A stretch of 64,000 nt of DNA from Ianthella basta (Eukaryota; Porifera; Demospongiae; Verongiida; Ianthellidae): contig OZ025868.1 of NCBI GenBank assembly GCA_964019415.1, positions 13,862,123 through 13,926,122 of the forward strand, written 5' to 3'. Position numbers and translations under genes: made by a program. Shown here in pieces: positions 38,861-52,368 of the stretch. Position 1 is the stretch's first letter. Every line of letters begins with the position of its first letter. The notes under the pieces are model-generated. The model did not search any database and had not been told where the DNA came from. It was given only the letters and a program-made list of their open reading frames with translations.

Positions 38861-40441
38861 AGCCTATGATGATATACTGGCCATGTCTGCCACTCTTTGT
38901 GATCCTGCTGTAAGTCAGCTTCCAGTACCACTTGGTAGTAGCACTGAGGGATATGAGGTGGTGCACAGTACTCCTCTATCACTGACTGTGAGAGATGAAG
39001 TGAGTCTGTTTAATTGTGCTACACAGCAAAGACATGCACAGTCCATTAGTGCAAGCTTTAGATATGACCAAAATGCTGCCAAATAGGAAATGACCCATAA
39101 TTCTGAGTATATTTGGGCATAATTGTGCATCCACTTCCTGGATGAGCAAAACTCGTGATACTTCTGTCCATTTTCATGTCTTTCCAACTTCATATTATAT
39201 ATTTGCATGTACCAACCTCAGTCTCTTAAAATCTGCATTTCCCCAGTAAGGAAATAGTGCTCAACATGAATAATGTTTTCCAAGGGCAAAATATGAAATG
39301 AGACATGGCCAATTACTTCAAATTCCTAAGCTTGAAGCATAAATAGTACAGTATAGGTTATTTAATAGACCCAACGTCAGAGGCTGGTTTGACTCATGAG
39401 ACTGATATGTACCAAGATATTGCGAATAATTCATGCACTATTATGAATTTCATTTCTTTTCTGTTATTCTTGTGATGCAAAGTTCAAGTGTGGATATAAT
39501 TAATGCTGATAGACCACTCTCCCAGCTGCACCATTCTGATGATAGGTCAGCAACTGAACCACAGAATGAAGAACATAGCAGGGGTGTGACCAGCAGGACA
39601 TGCATAGTCCTCTAGTACAAGGCTTAGCTTAAGATATGACTAATATGCTGCCAAATTCCATGGAGATGACACAGTCAACATTTTAAGTATGTACATGTGC
39701 AGCCACTTCTTGGATGAGCAAAACTTGTGAGAACTATATGCGTATTTCTTGTCTATTCAAACTTCATGGATACTGTGAAAAAAACTCTTTGCATTTCCTC
39801 CACGCATGAATATCATAAACCTTTTTTTCAAGGGTAAAATAGACTGAACAACGGCCAACTATGCAGTAACTGTTCAATATCTAAGCAAAAATCATGGATA
39901 ACATAACATGGGCTTTTTGTTAGACCTAATGTTGGAGGCTAGTTTGACTCACAGGACTGAAATGTACCAAAATGTCAATCTTTCTAACTTCATGGATATT
40001 AGCGTGTACCAAGCTAGCTCAGCCTCTTATAATCTGCATTACGCCAGTGAGGATCCGGAGTGCTCAACATGAATAATGCTCTTCCAAGAGCAAAAGAAAT
40101 AATGAGACATGGCCAACTAGTTCATATTCCTTAGCTTAAAGTATAAATTAATAGTATAGTATAGGTTATTTGCTAGACCCAATGTTGGAGGCTAGTTTGA
40201 CTCATGAGACTGACATGTACTAAGATATCATGAGTAATTTACTCACTATTACAAATGTCATTTCTTTTCTGTTATTTTTGTGATGCAGAGTTCAAGTGTG
40301 GATATAGCTAATGCTGAAAGACCACCCTCAACAACTGAACCACTAAATGAAGAGCATAGTGGGGCTGTGACCAGCAGTGATGTTGTAATGGAGGCCAACC
40401 CTGCTTATCAGCCAATGGAGATAGCAACTGCACATATATAA
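38861..40441 (+). pseudogene. Orphan tail A exons between R5 and R6
   Basis: Three pieces: the second half of an ITAM exon with its extension (SAYDDILAMSATL, then EGYEVVHS) from about 38861, a last exon from 39481 with acceptor AG mutated to AA and truncated after EEHSRGVTSR, and another last exon 40289-40441 with a good acceptor, ANPAYQPM and an early stop after TAHI. No front exons are linked. They could serve as alternative 3' exons of R5, but decayed copies are more likely. Confidence 0.6.
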
Positions 40442-42306
40442 TAGGGACAATTCAGTCTGAGTGTTACATTTAGGGATATTTTCAGCAACTCTGAAAGGGA
40501 AGGATTGGTTAACATTTGTGCATTGTTATCCAGGGTACATTCATTCTGGAAACAATAACTGTTGCAACTAGCTGCCTGTTGGGTTGCAAAAACTATTATA
40601 ATATGGCTATATAGCTTGAGTTAATGATGTTATGCAGAAAGACGAGTGAAAAGTACACAAAATGTTCAGTGGCTCAGAGCAATTGCAATTGCATAGGCTA
40701 AAATCTCTATACAGTCATAACCATGAAATTATAAATAAACTAATGACAAATCTTGTACAATGTTCTGCATGCATATTGCAATATATTATTTGACATGATT
40801 GACAGTGGATGAATTGTGCATTCTGAAATGGACTCCAACTGTGTTACATGTTTATGGAAGTACTTGAAGTGAAGAAGGTTTTCCTAGCACTATGTGAAAC
40901 TCAGATTTGAGCTTTCCCTGGAAACTGGAACAAGCAGATGAAGGCACATATTAGAGTCATTCAATGGATATAGTCATTACTTTGAACTTGAAGGAAATCC
41001 TCACACATGTGCATGTGTGTAATATGTCTAAGAACTATTGACACTGTAGCAGAGATGATTATCATGTAAGATGGTTCCTTCCTTGAAATTACTGAAATTG
41101 ACTAAATGGAGGAGATGTCGTGATCTGGGTTGCATGTGAGTCTACCAGACTGTGTGGCTGGCTATGCAGTATTAGTAAATTATATTATTCCAATAATTAT
41201 TCTGCTTTAATTTTTTATGATGCAAACTTTCAGTGTAGCTATAACCAAATGTCAGCAGGATCCATTTTAGTTACATTGCTTTGATGCAAGAAAAACAGCT
41301 GGTAGGATTATGGAATCAGTGTAATTAACAACTTTGAGGGTTTGTTAGGTTAATTGGTGGAAAGTGTGTATGCGCATACATCTCTGGGGTTTGATGTATG
41401 TCTTGGCTACACCTGGATACCTGCGTGTTCCTGTGCTACATTATCGGGCATTTGCTCACACATTGTTTAATACGACATTTTGCTGCAGTGTTATCATGGT
41501 AGTCAGCACTTGGCACAAAGCCATCATACAGGGGTCTATTTTGTGCAGTGGAACAGTTCAACTATAGCTAACTTGCTGTAGCTATAGCTACTTTGTTGAC
41601 AAGGAGGCTTCAAGGGCTACAAGGTAGCTAGATGGGACGAGATTAAAAGGGAGAAAGGGTTGGCGTGAGAGGGAGAGTGGGTGGTCCTAAATGACTCCCT
41701 TACCACATTGCTCCATTACTCAAAGGTGCTAGCTAGTGATTCATGAAATAGACATTAATGTGCAGCTATCTGCTCGATGCTTCTCTACTCTGAAACTTTG
41801 CATGATATGTACGAGTAATCTGCAATGTAGATATACATTAAGTACTCCCTTGAATGTCACCATACTCTTATGCCCACTCCACCTCTTGCATTTTGCCTTG
41901 GCGCACCATGAACGTGGGCGCTTACCTGCAGTACTATAGTTTGTTGTAACGAATGCGCCATTGCCCATACGCGTATCTACGCAAACCAAAATGGCAATGG
42001 ACCACTGGCATGAGAAGGTATTGCGTGCGCCAGGAAGAATACCGGCTCTTGTTTAGCCACTACCCTAGACTAGCTTGTAGTAACCACCCTGTGCCTATCA
42101 GTGCATGGCCAGGTGGTGATATCCAGCGCTAGCAATTTCTTACCGCAACTTGCAGTAGCTTCAGTCGAAGAGGCTGTTTCGCATGGATATAGCTAGCTGC
42201 ACAGGTTAGAAAACGGATATCCGAATACGAATGGGTCGTTTCCTGCTGGAAGAGACGAAGTCAAAGCGATCGGATTCTTTGCGTGAGCTGGGGCCTAGAG
42301 GCTACA
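40442..42306. repeat. Spacer before R6, duplicated from the R1-R2 spacer, ending in the R6 leader exon
   Basis: 40442-41110 matches the family a flank (1315 and 5877). 41110-42306 matches 6530-7862. The small ORF homologous to 7534-7731 starts at 41992 (MAMDHWHEKVLR) but is frameshifted. The leader exon ends at 42306 (ctacag|gtacgt). Confidence 0.6.
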
Positions 42307-42391
42307 GGTACGTATCCAGCTACTGTGAACCTGTGTTCTTGGTCAACGGCTAAGACAGCGGATTTGTCTACGAATGTGTACACTTTTACAG

Positions 42392-44100
42392 ATGATGTTG
42401 CTCCTTGTTCACACTACACTTGTAGTGTATGTAGCCTGTACTCAAGTGGTGGCTGCGGACTCAGGTTGGTAGTTTGGCTCTCTTATAACTAGCTAGTTAG
42501 TTGACATCTAAGTCTACAAGAGCATCGGGATTTGTACTTGATACTTTGTAATAACGCTTTTCAACTTTATAAGTGTCTCTTGATATGTTTCAGTATAATT
42601 GTTCACAATAGCTACTGTTTATTGATAATATGAAGTTCACTGCATGTTTGTCCATACTCAGTGACTCTAGGTCTATCAGGAGATGTTGTACCAACAGATA
42701 TACTTGGTGAATATGTCATACCAGAGAGAGGCAATGTTAGCTTCACTTGTAGCAGTAGCTCTGCAACTCCAATATGGAAAGTGGATTTGAAAGCATTAGG
42801 TAGCACTACTGACTTCAGTAACACTAAGACACTATTGTCACAACTACAAAATGTGAACTCATCAGATATTGGCTCATTTCCCAACCCAACAAGCTTCACT
42901 GCTCACAACATTCCAAAAGAGAGCAATGGATCATATGTGGAATGTTCTGCCCAAGGTCGTGTCAATTCCATTGCAATAATCTTTGTAGAAGGTGAGAACT
43001 TGCAGCCTTAATTGTTGTGTGCTTGCAATGGCTGTTTTGTGACAGCATAATACTCTCTAATTTGCTGCCACAGTAATGTCTCTGCCAGAGACATTGCCGT
43101 ATAATTCAGAATGTATCTGTTACGCGTATGTCTCTATGCAATTGTGAGAAGCCGCTAATACACAACACAAGACCTGTGTCTTCAGCTCATGAAATTCAAG
43201 AGAGCAAGAATGAATATAATTTATGTAATCCATGGATGCAGGATTCATGTTGTATAGTAGAGCTGGGGAATCACGAATTCACAAAGACTGCACACATCAA
43301 TTGCAATTATTGTATACTAGTGCTAGATGCATGCTGTTTTCTCATCTCTGCATGTAGGCTCCCCAAATTGTCCCATTATTCTGACTATGTTTACTAAGGT
43401 GGATTCGTTGGCTGTTTCAGTGCAGCAATCACATAAGATATGGTTAACTGTGTGTTACAATGTTGAGGTTACTTCGACTAACATGTCAATAGTCACGATG
43501 CACAATTCAACAATAACGAGTGATGGATTTCTTGAAGTACAGTCACTTCAACCTGGCACAGTCTACAATATCTCAGTCACTCCATGTAACATGGCAGGAT
43601 GCAACACGTCATGTGACATGTATTCAGTGCAAACAACTGCAGTACCTACAGGAGGTGGTGAGTGTGGCATGCAAAGTCACAGATCTTTGATAGCAATCCT
43701 AAGTATAGTGTGACACAGTACATACTTGCGTGACAATGAGAACACCTCAGATATCCTTCACCTACATGTATCTGTCATTGTTATTGCTAGATCCTGGAGG
43801 TGGTGCTGTCGGGGATCCACTTCTCACTATTGGACTACCCATTATTGCTGTGGCAGTATTGGCAATACCCACTGTGCTAGTATCAATAGTATTAATGACA
43901 TATTTCTACAGAAGGTTAGTTTTATTCATTATAATTATTGCAGTTGTACACATGTTGTGCTTGGCGTACTTTGATACTCATGGCTTGTCCTCCCATCCCC
44001 TTGTAATGGTGTATACCTCTTCTCATTTACTTTCAGGAGGAGATCGAGAGACAAACAGAAGAAGCTGAGTGGCCTGGATACGTATGACTACTGTATATAG
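42392..44100 (+). CDS. R6: Ig-FN3 transmembrane receptor with very short tail (class I ectodomain)
   Basis: Predicted exons: 42392-42464, 42662-42991, 43358-43657, 43791-43914, 44037-44100; 296 residues. Ig domain: SFTCSSSS, IWKVD, YVECSAQG. FN3 domain: VTPCNMAGCNTSC. Two splice changes shape this copy. The membrane-exon acceptor used elsewhere (gttag|tgctag) is gttat here, and the next AG, six bases on, keeps the frame and drops two codons. The donor after the basic exon (aagaag|gtgag) is aagaagctgag, so translation would run on for 11 codons (LSGLDTYDYCI) to TAG at 44098. The result is a receptor lacking tail A and tail B, with only a YDYCI end. A tail B relic follows. It may work as a decoy or be a dying gene. 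Confidence 0.65.
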
Positions 44101-44278
44101 ACTATACACTATATGTAGTGCATTGTGGAATTATGTACACTATCAATAAACCCCCAGATAGAGCATGTGATAATTATACCATATCTTCCATAAGTGACCT
44201 TAATTATAGTTGGTAATTAAGGAGTAATGTCATTGGCAATCATGCAAAGTAGCTTTCTGACATTGGTCTGCATATATA

Positions 44279-44668
44279 CAAGGTGGAACAGAGAGAGGAA
44301 ACATTGAACACAAGACTATGAATAAGACAGAATATGCTAAAATTATTTCTAGCAAAACATTGGCCAAAGGGAACTCATTGCAAGGGCGGCCAGCTCAGAA
44401 TGCAGCACACACCTGTGCACCTGGAGCTAGCCCAATGGAATACTCAACAGTGCAGGATGCTGTTTTGAATTCTCAACAGAAAAGTACAAATACAGCCACT
44501 TATCTACCAATATCACCTCCTCTGCTGCTGCCCTACACACCAGGGGATGCTACCAAGCATATTGATGCTGACAATGTCCAAGATGCTGGTTATGCTACTG
44601 TTCCACTCTGCCAAGGTTCAAAGAGAATGACTAAAGGTCACAGTACACAACAACATACTAGTCAGTAA
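44279..44668 (+). pseudogene. Disconnected tail B exon behind R6
   Basis: An open frame matches the R3 tail: TEYAKI, MEYSTV, GYATVPLC and a proline-containing middle (PISPPLLLPYTP, weaker than in R3). The acceptor used in R3 (acacag|gat) is acaa|ggt here, and the next AG gives a frame that stops quickly. With the upstream donor also lost, it cannot be spliced on as in R3. The intact frame suggests the loss is recent. Confidence 0.65.
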
Positions 44669-45926
44669 TGTGCAAATAGTGTAGACTCACTTGACAACTG
44701 AGTAAATGTGTGAGCAACTCACTAGGCTGCTTGTAACAGCATAACATTATTGCTATGTTATGAGCTTCTGATACAGTGGCATGGATGTACCTACTTATAA
44801 AGTGCTCACGTGTGGCCATTTTTGTATAAAATACACAACTCAGCGCCCCTTTTATAGTGATGACTCTTTGCAATGTAAACCAGGCCGCTTCATGTTTCAC
44901 TTTCAAGGTTCAAAGAGAATCACTAAGGTTCTCTGTAACTCACAATATGTACCGCTTCAAGTTTCACTATACAGGGCACATTTACCCACTTGTACATCAC
45001 ACGGCTTCCAATGGCCATTCACTATAGCATGACACTCTATTCAACAAAACAGTGGCAATATCTCTATAAAGGTAGGCCTTCTTAATTAGACCACCACTTT
45101 GTTACAATTGAATCGGGACAGTGTACGTGTGTGGTACAAAGCATTATACAAGGAATGTGCTCATGTGCATAACCTGTTGACTTACATTTGTACAACAACT
45201 TTTCATGCTTTACTACCCGACAGTGACAACCTAGCACAATGTTGTGCAAATTGATGCACTATACATATTTATCACTGGTTAGGTGATGCATGATCTTTAA
45301 CTTGCAATGTGTAACACATCAAATTTCACTATACAGGGCACATTTACCCACTTGTACATCACAGTGCCTCCAATGGCTGTTCACTATTTCATGACACTCT
45401 ATTCAGCAATACAGCGGCAACATCTCTATAGCTAAAGGTAGTGTACGCTTGTGGTACAAAGTGTTATACAGGAAATGTGCTCATGTTCATAACCTGTTGA
45501 CATGTACATGGTACAACAACTCTTCATGCTTTACTACCTGACAGTGACAAACTTACACAATGTTTTGCACTATACGTATTATGTATTTATCACTGGTTGG
45601 GTGATGCATGATCTCTCTATCTGCCATACTCCATGTATCTTATTGGTCATTGTCAATCCAAGCTATGGACCATGCACAGTACTTGTATCATGGCCATACA
45701 CAAGTCTACACACTTACACAGTATAATATTGTAACTATTCTTTGTACTAACATTCTAACAGGAAACAAGTACGAGATGTACAGGTTTTTATAGCTACAAA
45801 TGACCCAATGACATTGGGCAGCTGCTGGATCATCTTTAACTGTTACAGATACAAGCACCTCCTCCCAACAGCTAGGAAGAACAGTTTTTCTTATATACTT
45901 TTCATTTTCATGGAGTATGACCAGTG

Positions 45927-45975
<49 letters not shown>

Positions 45976-46900
45976 GTGTGTGTATTTGTATACATTTGAA
46001 ATATTCTCAATGTGTGTATTGTATCATAGAGGGACTGGTAAAGGTTGTGTAAACAGTTTTCCTTACTTGTCATTTGTGGTATGACCAGCGCACAGATCAG
46101 GACACACTCTATAGCAATTTTGGATAGATTTGGGACAGACAGGAGAAGTTATGTACTGTAAACATGCACAGCCATGCCCAGGCCCTTTTGGACCTAACTA
46201 ATAATGCCTGGTATACATGTGAGCTAACACAGTGACAATTGTCAGTGCTGGATTGCATTACGTATACCATAACTGACATGTCCAATAGATCGAAGCCATG
46301 GGAAGTCTACTGCCTTTCTCAGATGTGAGTGACAAAGTTAATACTATGATGAAATTCCATAATTATCTGAATGGGTATTCCATTCTGAATACCCATTCAT
46401 CTATACACCCCAATTCAGTCATAGCAATATATCACCAACCTCGTGACCAGATTAAATTGAATGGGACACTGAGACTGAAAAAACAGGAAAGTGCACACAG
46501 CCAGTTTGTCATGCTATACTGTTCGCATGCCTCTATATGTCCAGGGCATTTCCTTACATGCTGATTGGCTTTCCTATATATGAGCGCTTAGTTGACACAA
46601 CATGTCTACCATTTTGGCTATAGCATTACACACAGTACTAGTACATAATACCCAAACACCCATGTGAAATGTCAACAGCTGCAAGTTACATCATAACTAT
46701 CTTTGTTCAGTGTCTTGAGTAAATCGAGACCATGCATTTAATTAGTGTGGGCATTTGGATATACAATGACATAGTCAAAATGGTGACCATGCCACTCATA
46801 GATAGGAAAATTGTAGCACACGAACCAGAGAGACCAGGAAAATATTTCTCACACTGTAATGCACCCTTTTTGGCTGGCTGCATTCCTTTGTAGGTTAGAA
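44669..46900. repeat. R6 3' flank with internal duplications
   Basis: Blocks around 44870-45075 and 45296-45440 are copies of each other and of 18340-18485 (tgtaccgcttcaa..., then cactctattcagcaat). A (TG)n tract lies at 45924-45983. From about 46520 the match continues to the 19.4-19.8 kb region. No gene recognised. Confidence 0.6.
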
Positions 46901-48060
46901 GGCGGTGCCAGTTAGTGCGGAAGACAGAACTTGCCATGACTCCTGCCGTGTTGCTTGGCCAAGCGGGATGGATGCCATTCTCAAATTACATAATTAAACC
47001 GGATGAAACCGGAGTGACTGGTGCCATTGTTAGCAGCTGCATACAGCTTCCGGAGGCTCCTTCTTCCATTGCTTTGCTCCGCAGTAGAATTCTTCGCCTT
47101 GCTCTATGACTTAGCATGGCAATTGGCTTGTGGAACAAATTATTTACACTGCCAATACAATTTCTCAAATGCAAATTGCAGCTAATTCTATAAGGAGCTA
47201 CACAAGGAATTTGCTAGCTATATTGTGCATCTTAGCTCATGCTCCATAAAAAGTGCAGAAACTACCATTATAATAATTTTCTACATCCTTACAATTTTTG
47301 TAGAAAATTTTTGTTATGTCTAGTTACAGCATACAAACAATCACTGCCATCCCCTGCATGTCTAATATACAGCAACTGAACGCAACTTCTGTACAAAATT
47401 AATTCACCATTAAGGCCATTCACTAATGCATGACACTCTTTTCAGCAATATATACAGCAGCAATTACTAGCTCTATAGCTAAAGGTAGTCCCTTCCTTAT
47501 GTATGTAAATGACATAACCCCTTTCTGGTGGCGCGGTCAAGAGTTGGAGGTTTGCGCAGGTTGGGGGTATACACGTAGCATATATAAGAACACGGTGATT
47601 TGTTCCAACAATTTACTCCAGTTGAATCAGGACAGTGTACGTGTGTGGTACAAAGGGTTATACTAGAAATGTGCTCATGTGTAGCTATAACCTGTTGACG
47701 TATATACTACAACGACTTTTCATGCTTTACTACCCAGCAGTGGCAGTCTGTGATGGTCTTAGAGGGAGAGTGAGTGAGTGGGTGGACCTGCAGGACTCCC
47801 TTACTGCATTGCTCTGTAAATTTTTAAATTCAAAGGTGCTAGCTAGCTATTCATGTATAATATATTAAAGACACTAGCTAAATGTGCAGCTATATATCTG
47901 GAATGCTGCTTGATGAGTCTCTGCTCTGTTTTAGTTCAAGATTTATCAGTTGCATCAACAATCCGTGTAGATTACTAGATCTACGATAAGTACTCCCTTG
48001 AATATCACTTCACTTTTGTGCCCACTCCACCATATGCAATCGGTCTTGGCGCACCATGCA
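46901..48060. other. Spacer before R7, no gene recognised
   Basis: It contains one further partial copy of the cactcttttcagcaatata block near 47430, and then class I upstream sequence from about 47990. The ORFs are short and without similarity. Confidence 0.4.
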
Positions 48061-48141
48061 CGTGGGCGCTAACCTGTGATTGGTAAGAACCCTGGGCTGT
48101 TGCAATGAACGCGCCATCCATACGCGTCTACGCAACCCAAA

Positions 48142-48339
48142 ATGGCGATGGACCGTTGGCGAGGGAAGGCATTGCGCCAGGAGGAATTTCTGCTTTTGTT
48201 CAGCCGCTACCCTAGACTATCTTGTAGTAACCACCCTGTGCATATCAGTGGCCACGTGGTGATATCAAGCGCTAGCCATTTCTTACCGCAACTTGCAATT
48301 GCAGTAGCTTCAGTCGAAGACGCTGTTTCGCATGGCTAG
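48142..48339 (+). CDS. Conserved small upstream ORF of R7 (65 aa)
   Basis: It starts MAMDRWRGKALRQEEFLLLF and ends VEDAVSHG. It is the homologue of 7534-7731. The 65-codon length is conserved, with one small internal insertion (AIAVAS against AIAS) balanced by a shorter end. Differences between the two copies are many, yet the frame stays open. Role unknown. Confidence 0.4.
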   Translation: MAMDRWRGKALRQEEFLLLFSRYPRLSCSNHPVHISGHVVISSASHFLPQLAIAVASVEDAVSHG

Positions 48340-50158
48340 CTAGCTGTACATGTTGAGGTAGCGGATATCCGAATGGGAATGGAAGTAATGGATCGCAGTA
48401 TCAGTCCCTTCCGGAGGAGACGAAGTCATATCAATCATCAATTTTCTCCTCGGTTTCTTTACATAAGAGCCTGAGAGGCTACAGGTACGTCTGTTCTTTA
48501 TCGTTGACGCTGGATTATACAGAAAATTTGTCCACTTATGTGTTCACTTCTACAGATGATGTTGATCCTTGTTCACACTACACTTGTAGTGTATGTAGCC
48601 TGTACTCAAGTGGTGGCTGTGGACTCAGGTTGGTAGTTAGTACGTACAGGCTCACTTCATATTGCTAGCTATAGCTAGTTAACTTCTAAGCCAACAAAAG
48701 CATCAGAATTTCTACTTGATACTTCATAAAAGTACTTTTTTTTAACTAAGAGTCTCTTCATGTGTTTTAATTGTTCAAACACTTTAGTTACTGTTTATTG
48801 GTAAAATGAAGTTTATTGTATACGTGTCCTTCCTCAGTCACTCTAGCTCTATCAGGAGATGCTGTACCAACAGATGCACTTGGTGAATACGTCGTACCAG
48901 TGAGAGGCACTGTTACATTCACTTGTAACAGTAGCTCTGCAACTCCACTATGGAAAGTAGACTTGAAAGCATTAGGTAGCTCTACAGATTTCAGTAACAC
49001 TAAGACGCTATTATCACAGCTACAAAACGTGAGCTCATCAGATATTGGTTCTTTTCCTAACCCAACAAGCTTCACTGTTCACAACATTCCAACAGAGAGC
49101 AATGGATCATATGTGGAATGTTCTGCCCAAGGCCGTGTCAATTCCATTGCAATAATCTTTGTAACAGGTGAGAACTTGTTGCCTTAATTGTTGTGTGCTT
49201 GCAAAAGGCTGTTTTGTGACAGATTGATACTCTCTAATTTTCTGCCACAGCAATGTCTCTGCCAGAGACATTGCTGTATAATTCAGAATGTATCTATGCA
49301 ATTGTGAGAAGCTGCTGATACATCACACAAGAGCTTCATGCATGTGTCTTCAGCTCATGAAATTCAAGAGAGCCTGAATGAATGTATATTATAATTATAG
49401 TGTAATCCATGGATGCAGGATTCATGTTGTTACAGTATATAATTTAATTTTTTCTTTCTTTTCTTTATTTAATTTTACTTTTAATAATCGCAAGATAGTG
49501 TTATTATAGTATGTTCTGGGTATTATTGCATAGGGTAGAGCTGGGAAATCACAAATTCACAAAGGCTGCACACATCAATTGCAAATATTGTACACTGGTG
49601 CAGGATGCATGCTGTGTTCTCATCTCTGTAGGCTCCCCAAATTGTCCCAATGTTCAGACTATATTCAATAGGGTGGATTCGTTGGCTGTTTTAGTATATC
49701 AATCACACAAGACATGGTTAACTGTGTGCTACCATGTTGAGGTTATATACTTCAACTAACATGTCAATAGTCACAATGTACAATTCAACTATAACAAGTG
49801 ATGGTTTTGTTGAAGTGACTTCACTTCAACCTGGCACAGTCTACAACATCTCAGTCACTCCATGTAACACAGCAGGATGCAACAAGTCATGTGACATGTA
49901 TTCAGTGCAAACAGCTGCAGTACCTACAGGAGGTGGTGAGTATGGCATGCAAAATCATGGAGCTGTCATGGCAATCCTGCATAGCGTGATATAGTGCACA
50001 CCTATACCAGTGACAGTGTGAACACCTCATGATCAGTTATCCTTCACCTACATGTATCTGTTATTGTTAGTGCTAGATCCTGGAGGTGGTGCTGTTGGGG
50101 ATCCATTTCTCACTATTGGACTATCCATTGCTGTGGCAGTACTGGCAATACCCACAGT

Positions 50159-51624
50159 GTTAAAAATATGGTGTGACCGTCATACCACTCAGTGCTCACA
50201 CCAAGTTGTGATCAGTCACCCCATTACTTTAGTGTGACATTGACACTGACACCAGCGCACTGTTGTTCACATCATTTCTGTTAGAGTAAGAGAACAAATT
50301 CATATGCAAAAGGAGGAGAGTTAACTATGAATCCTACAAGATTTAAGAATATATGTAGCTACTGTCAGAGACAGCTTATCCTGATGGTATGTTGTGTGCA
50401 GGCAGTGGGAGGACATCCTTAAACTATGTATGCTCTCTGTGTACTTTAATGTACCATTAGGGGCTTTGTGTCACCCACTAACAATCCCACCAGGTGGTAT
50501 GCTGTGTACTATCTGTAGGCAAATCTTCAAAGCAGTGTATATACCATATCTGCAGTGAAATGTACCGTTAAGCTCAATCATGTGATTATGTTTGCACGCA
50601 ACAATTATACAAACTGTTCTAATAAATGGTTTGCTGTGTACTATAGCTACATAATACAAATCTTCAAAGTAGTGCACCATATCTGCAGTGAAATGTACTG
50701 TTAAACTCGATTATGTGACTATATTAGTTTTGTTATACATACTGTTCTGATAAATGGTTAGCTGTGTGCTACATAATACAAAGCAATGTACCACATCTGC
50801 AGTGAAATGTACCGTTAAACTTGATTATGTGATTATATTAGTCTTATTATACAAACTGTTCTGAAAAAGGGTTTGCTGTGTACTAGCTACAAAATACAAA
50901 TATACAATTTAGTGTATCATATCTGCAGTGAAATATTATAGCTAGCTAGCTAGCTACCATGAAGTGCTTAGCCTCTTACAAGCTGCTCACATAAATGTTG
51001 TGCTGTGTACTGCATGGTTAGAGTGAACATCACACTCAGCATAGGCGGCGGAACCATAGGCACAGGAGGCACAATCCCCACACAAGTTACATTATGGAGG
51101 GGGCAGTGCCCCACAAGTTTTCCCAAAGGCTTTGAAAGAAAATTGTTAGGATATGCTACATTCATTAAACATTGTATTAACTTACAACCTTATTAATTTG
51201 TGAATGAGCTTCAATAATATTTAAACTGATCGTTTACTACCTTAAAAGAAGATTCGAGGAAGAATTAAACAGTGAGCCATATCAGTGCGAATTGGCCGCC
51301 ATTTTCCATGAAGTCACAAACATACTATCTGGTATTCTCAATTCTTTTGAATAATTAAATATTTATGTGAATCATTTTATGAATTTTTGTAATGCTCAGT
51401 GATTTTATTGCAAATTTGTGATAGCCATGTTATCTGATGGCTGCAATTAGGTTTTCCAGTTGCTACAAACTGATAATATGGCTGTGCATGCAGCAACTAC
51501 AAGGTTGTAGTACCACCCCTAAATGGAAATATCTTTGTCCGCCTGCACTGCAAATGGGTGTGCTCACAGTGGCAACCAATTCACACCAATTTCGGATGTG
51601 AACATCATTTCATATTTTAACAGT
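50159..51624. mobile_element. DNA transposon inserted in the R7 membrane exon
   Basis: Comparison with R6 (acccactgtgctagtatcaa) shows the exon interrupted at acccac and resumed at cactgtgctagt. The insert begins agtgttaaaaatatg and ends catattttaacagtg, inverted termini of about 15 nt with small differences. Two or three bases (CA or CAC) look duplicated at the target. No transposase ORF. The interior holds a minisatellite. The superfamily is uncertain; the ends resemble hAT or similar types. Confidence 0.75.
50500..51010. repeat. Minisatellite of about 125 bp units inside the R7 insertion
   Basis: The start of each unit, gctgtgtact or a variant, recurs at about 50502, 50632, 50761, 50875 and 51002. 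The phrase catatctgcagtgaaatgta recurs once per unit. Spacing is 114-130 nt. Confidence 0.85.
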
Positions 51625-52168
51625 GCACTGTGCTAGTATCAATAGTATTATGGACATATTTCTACAGAAGGTTAGTTTTCATTATAATTATTGCAGTTGT
51701 CAATGAAAACATGTTGTGCTTGGGGTACTTTCATATAATCATAACATTGTCCTCCCATTCACAAGTAATGATGTGTATCTCTTCTCATTCACTTTCAGGA
51801 TGACATTGAGAGGCAAACAGAAGAAGGTGAATAGCCTGGATACGTATTCCATGAAATGGCTGCTGTATAATTATAGACTATACACTGTAGTGCATTGTGG
51901 AATTATGTACACTATATCAATAAACCCCCAGTTAGAGCATGTGATAATTATACCATATCTTCAATAATGTATCTTATTGGTCATTGTCTATCCAAGCTAC
52001 GGACCATGCACAGTACTTGTATCATTGCCCTATACACAAGTGTACACACTTAGTCACCCATGTGTTGCAGTATAATAATTATATAGCTATTCTTTGTACT
52101 AACATTGTAACAGGAAACAAGTACAAGATGTACAGGTTATTATAGCTACAAATGACATGAATATGGGA

Positions 52169-52368
52169 NNNNNNNNNNNNNNNNNNNNNNNNNNNNNNNN
52201 NNNNNNNNNNNNNNNNNNNNNNNNNNNNNNNNNNNNNNNNNNNNNNNNNNNNNNNNNNNNNNNNNNNNNNNNNNNNNNNNNNNNNNNNNNNNNNNNNNNN
52301 NNNNNNNNNNNNNNNNNNNNNNNNNNNNNNNNNNNNNNNNNNNNNNNNNNNNNNNNNNNNNNNNNNNN
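52169..52368. other. Assembly gap (200 N)
   Basis: Exactly 200 unknown bases, probably a nominal size. It falls where R7 changes from R6-like flank to tail A sequence, and where a TG microsatellite and the ITAM exon are expected. Confidence 0.98.

Noticed and set aside
46915..47109. 64-aa ORF starting MRKTELAMTPAVLLG
   Set aside because: No homologue elsewhere in the window, no exon context, no recognisable family.
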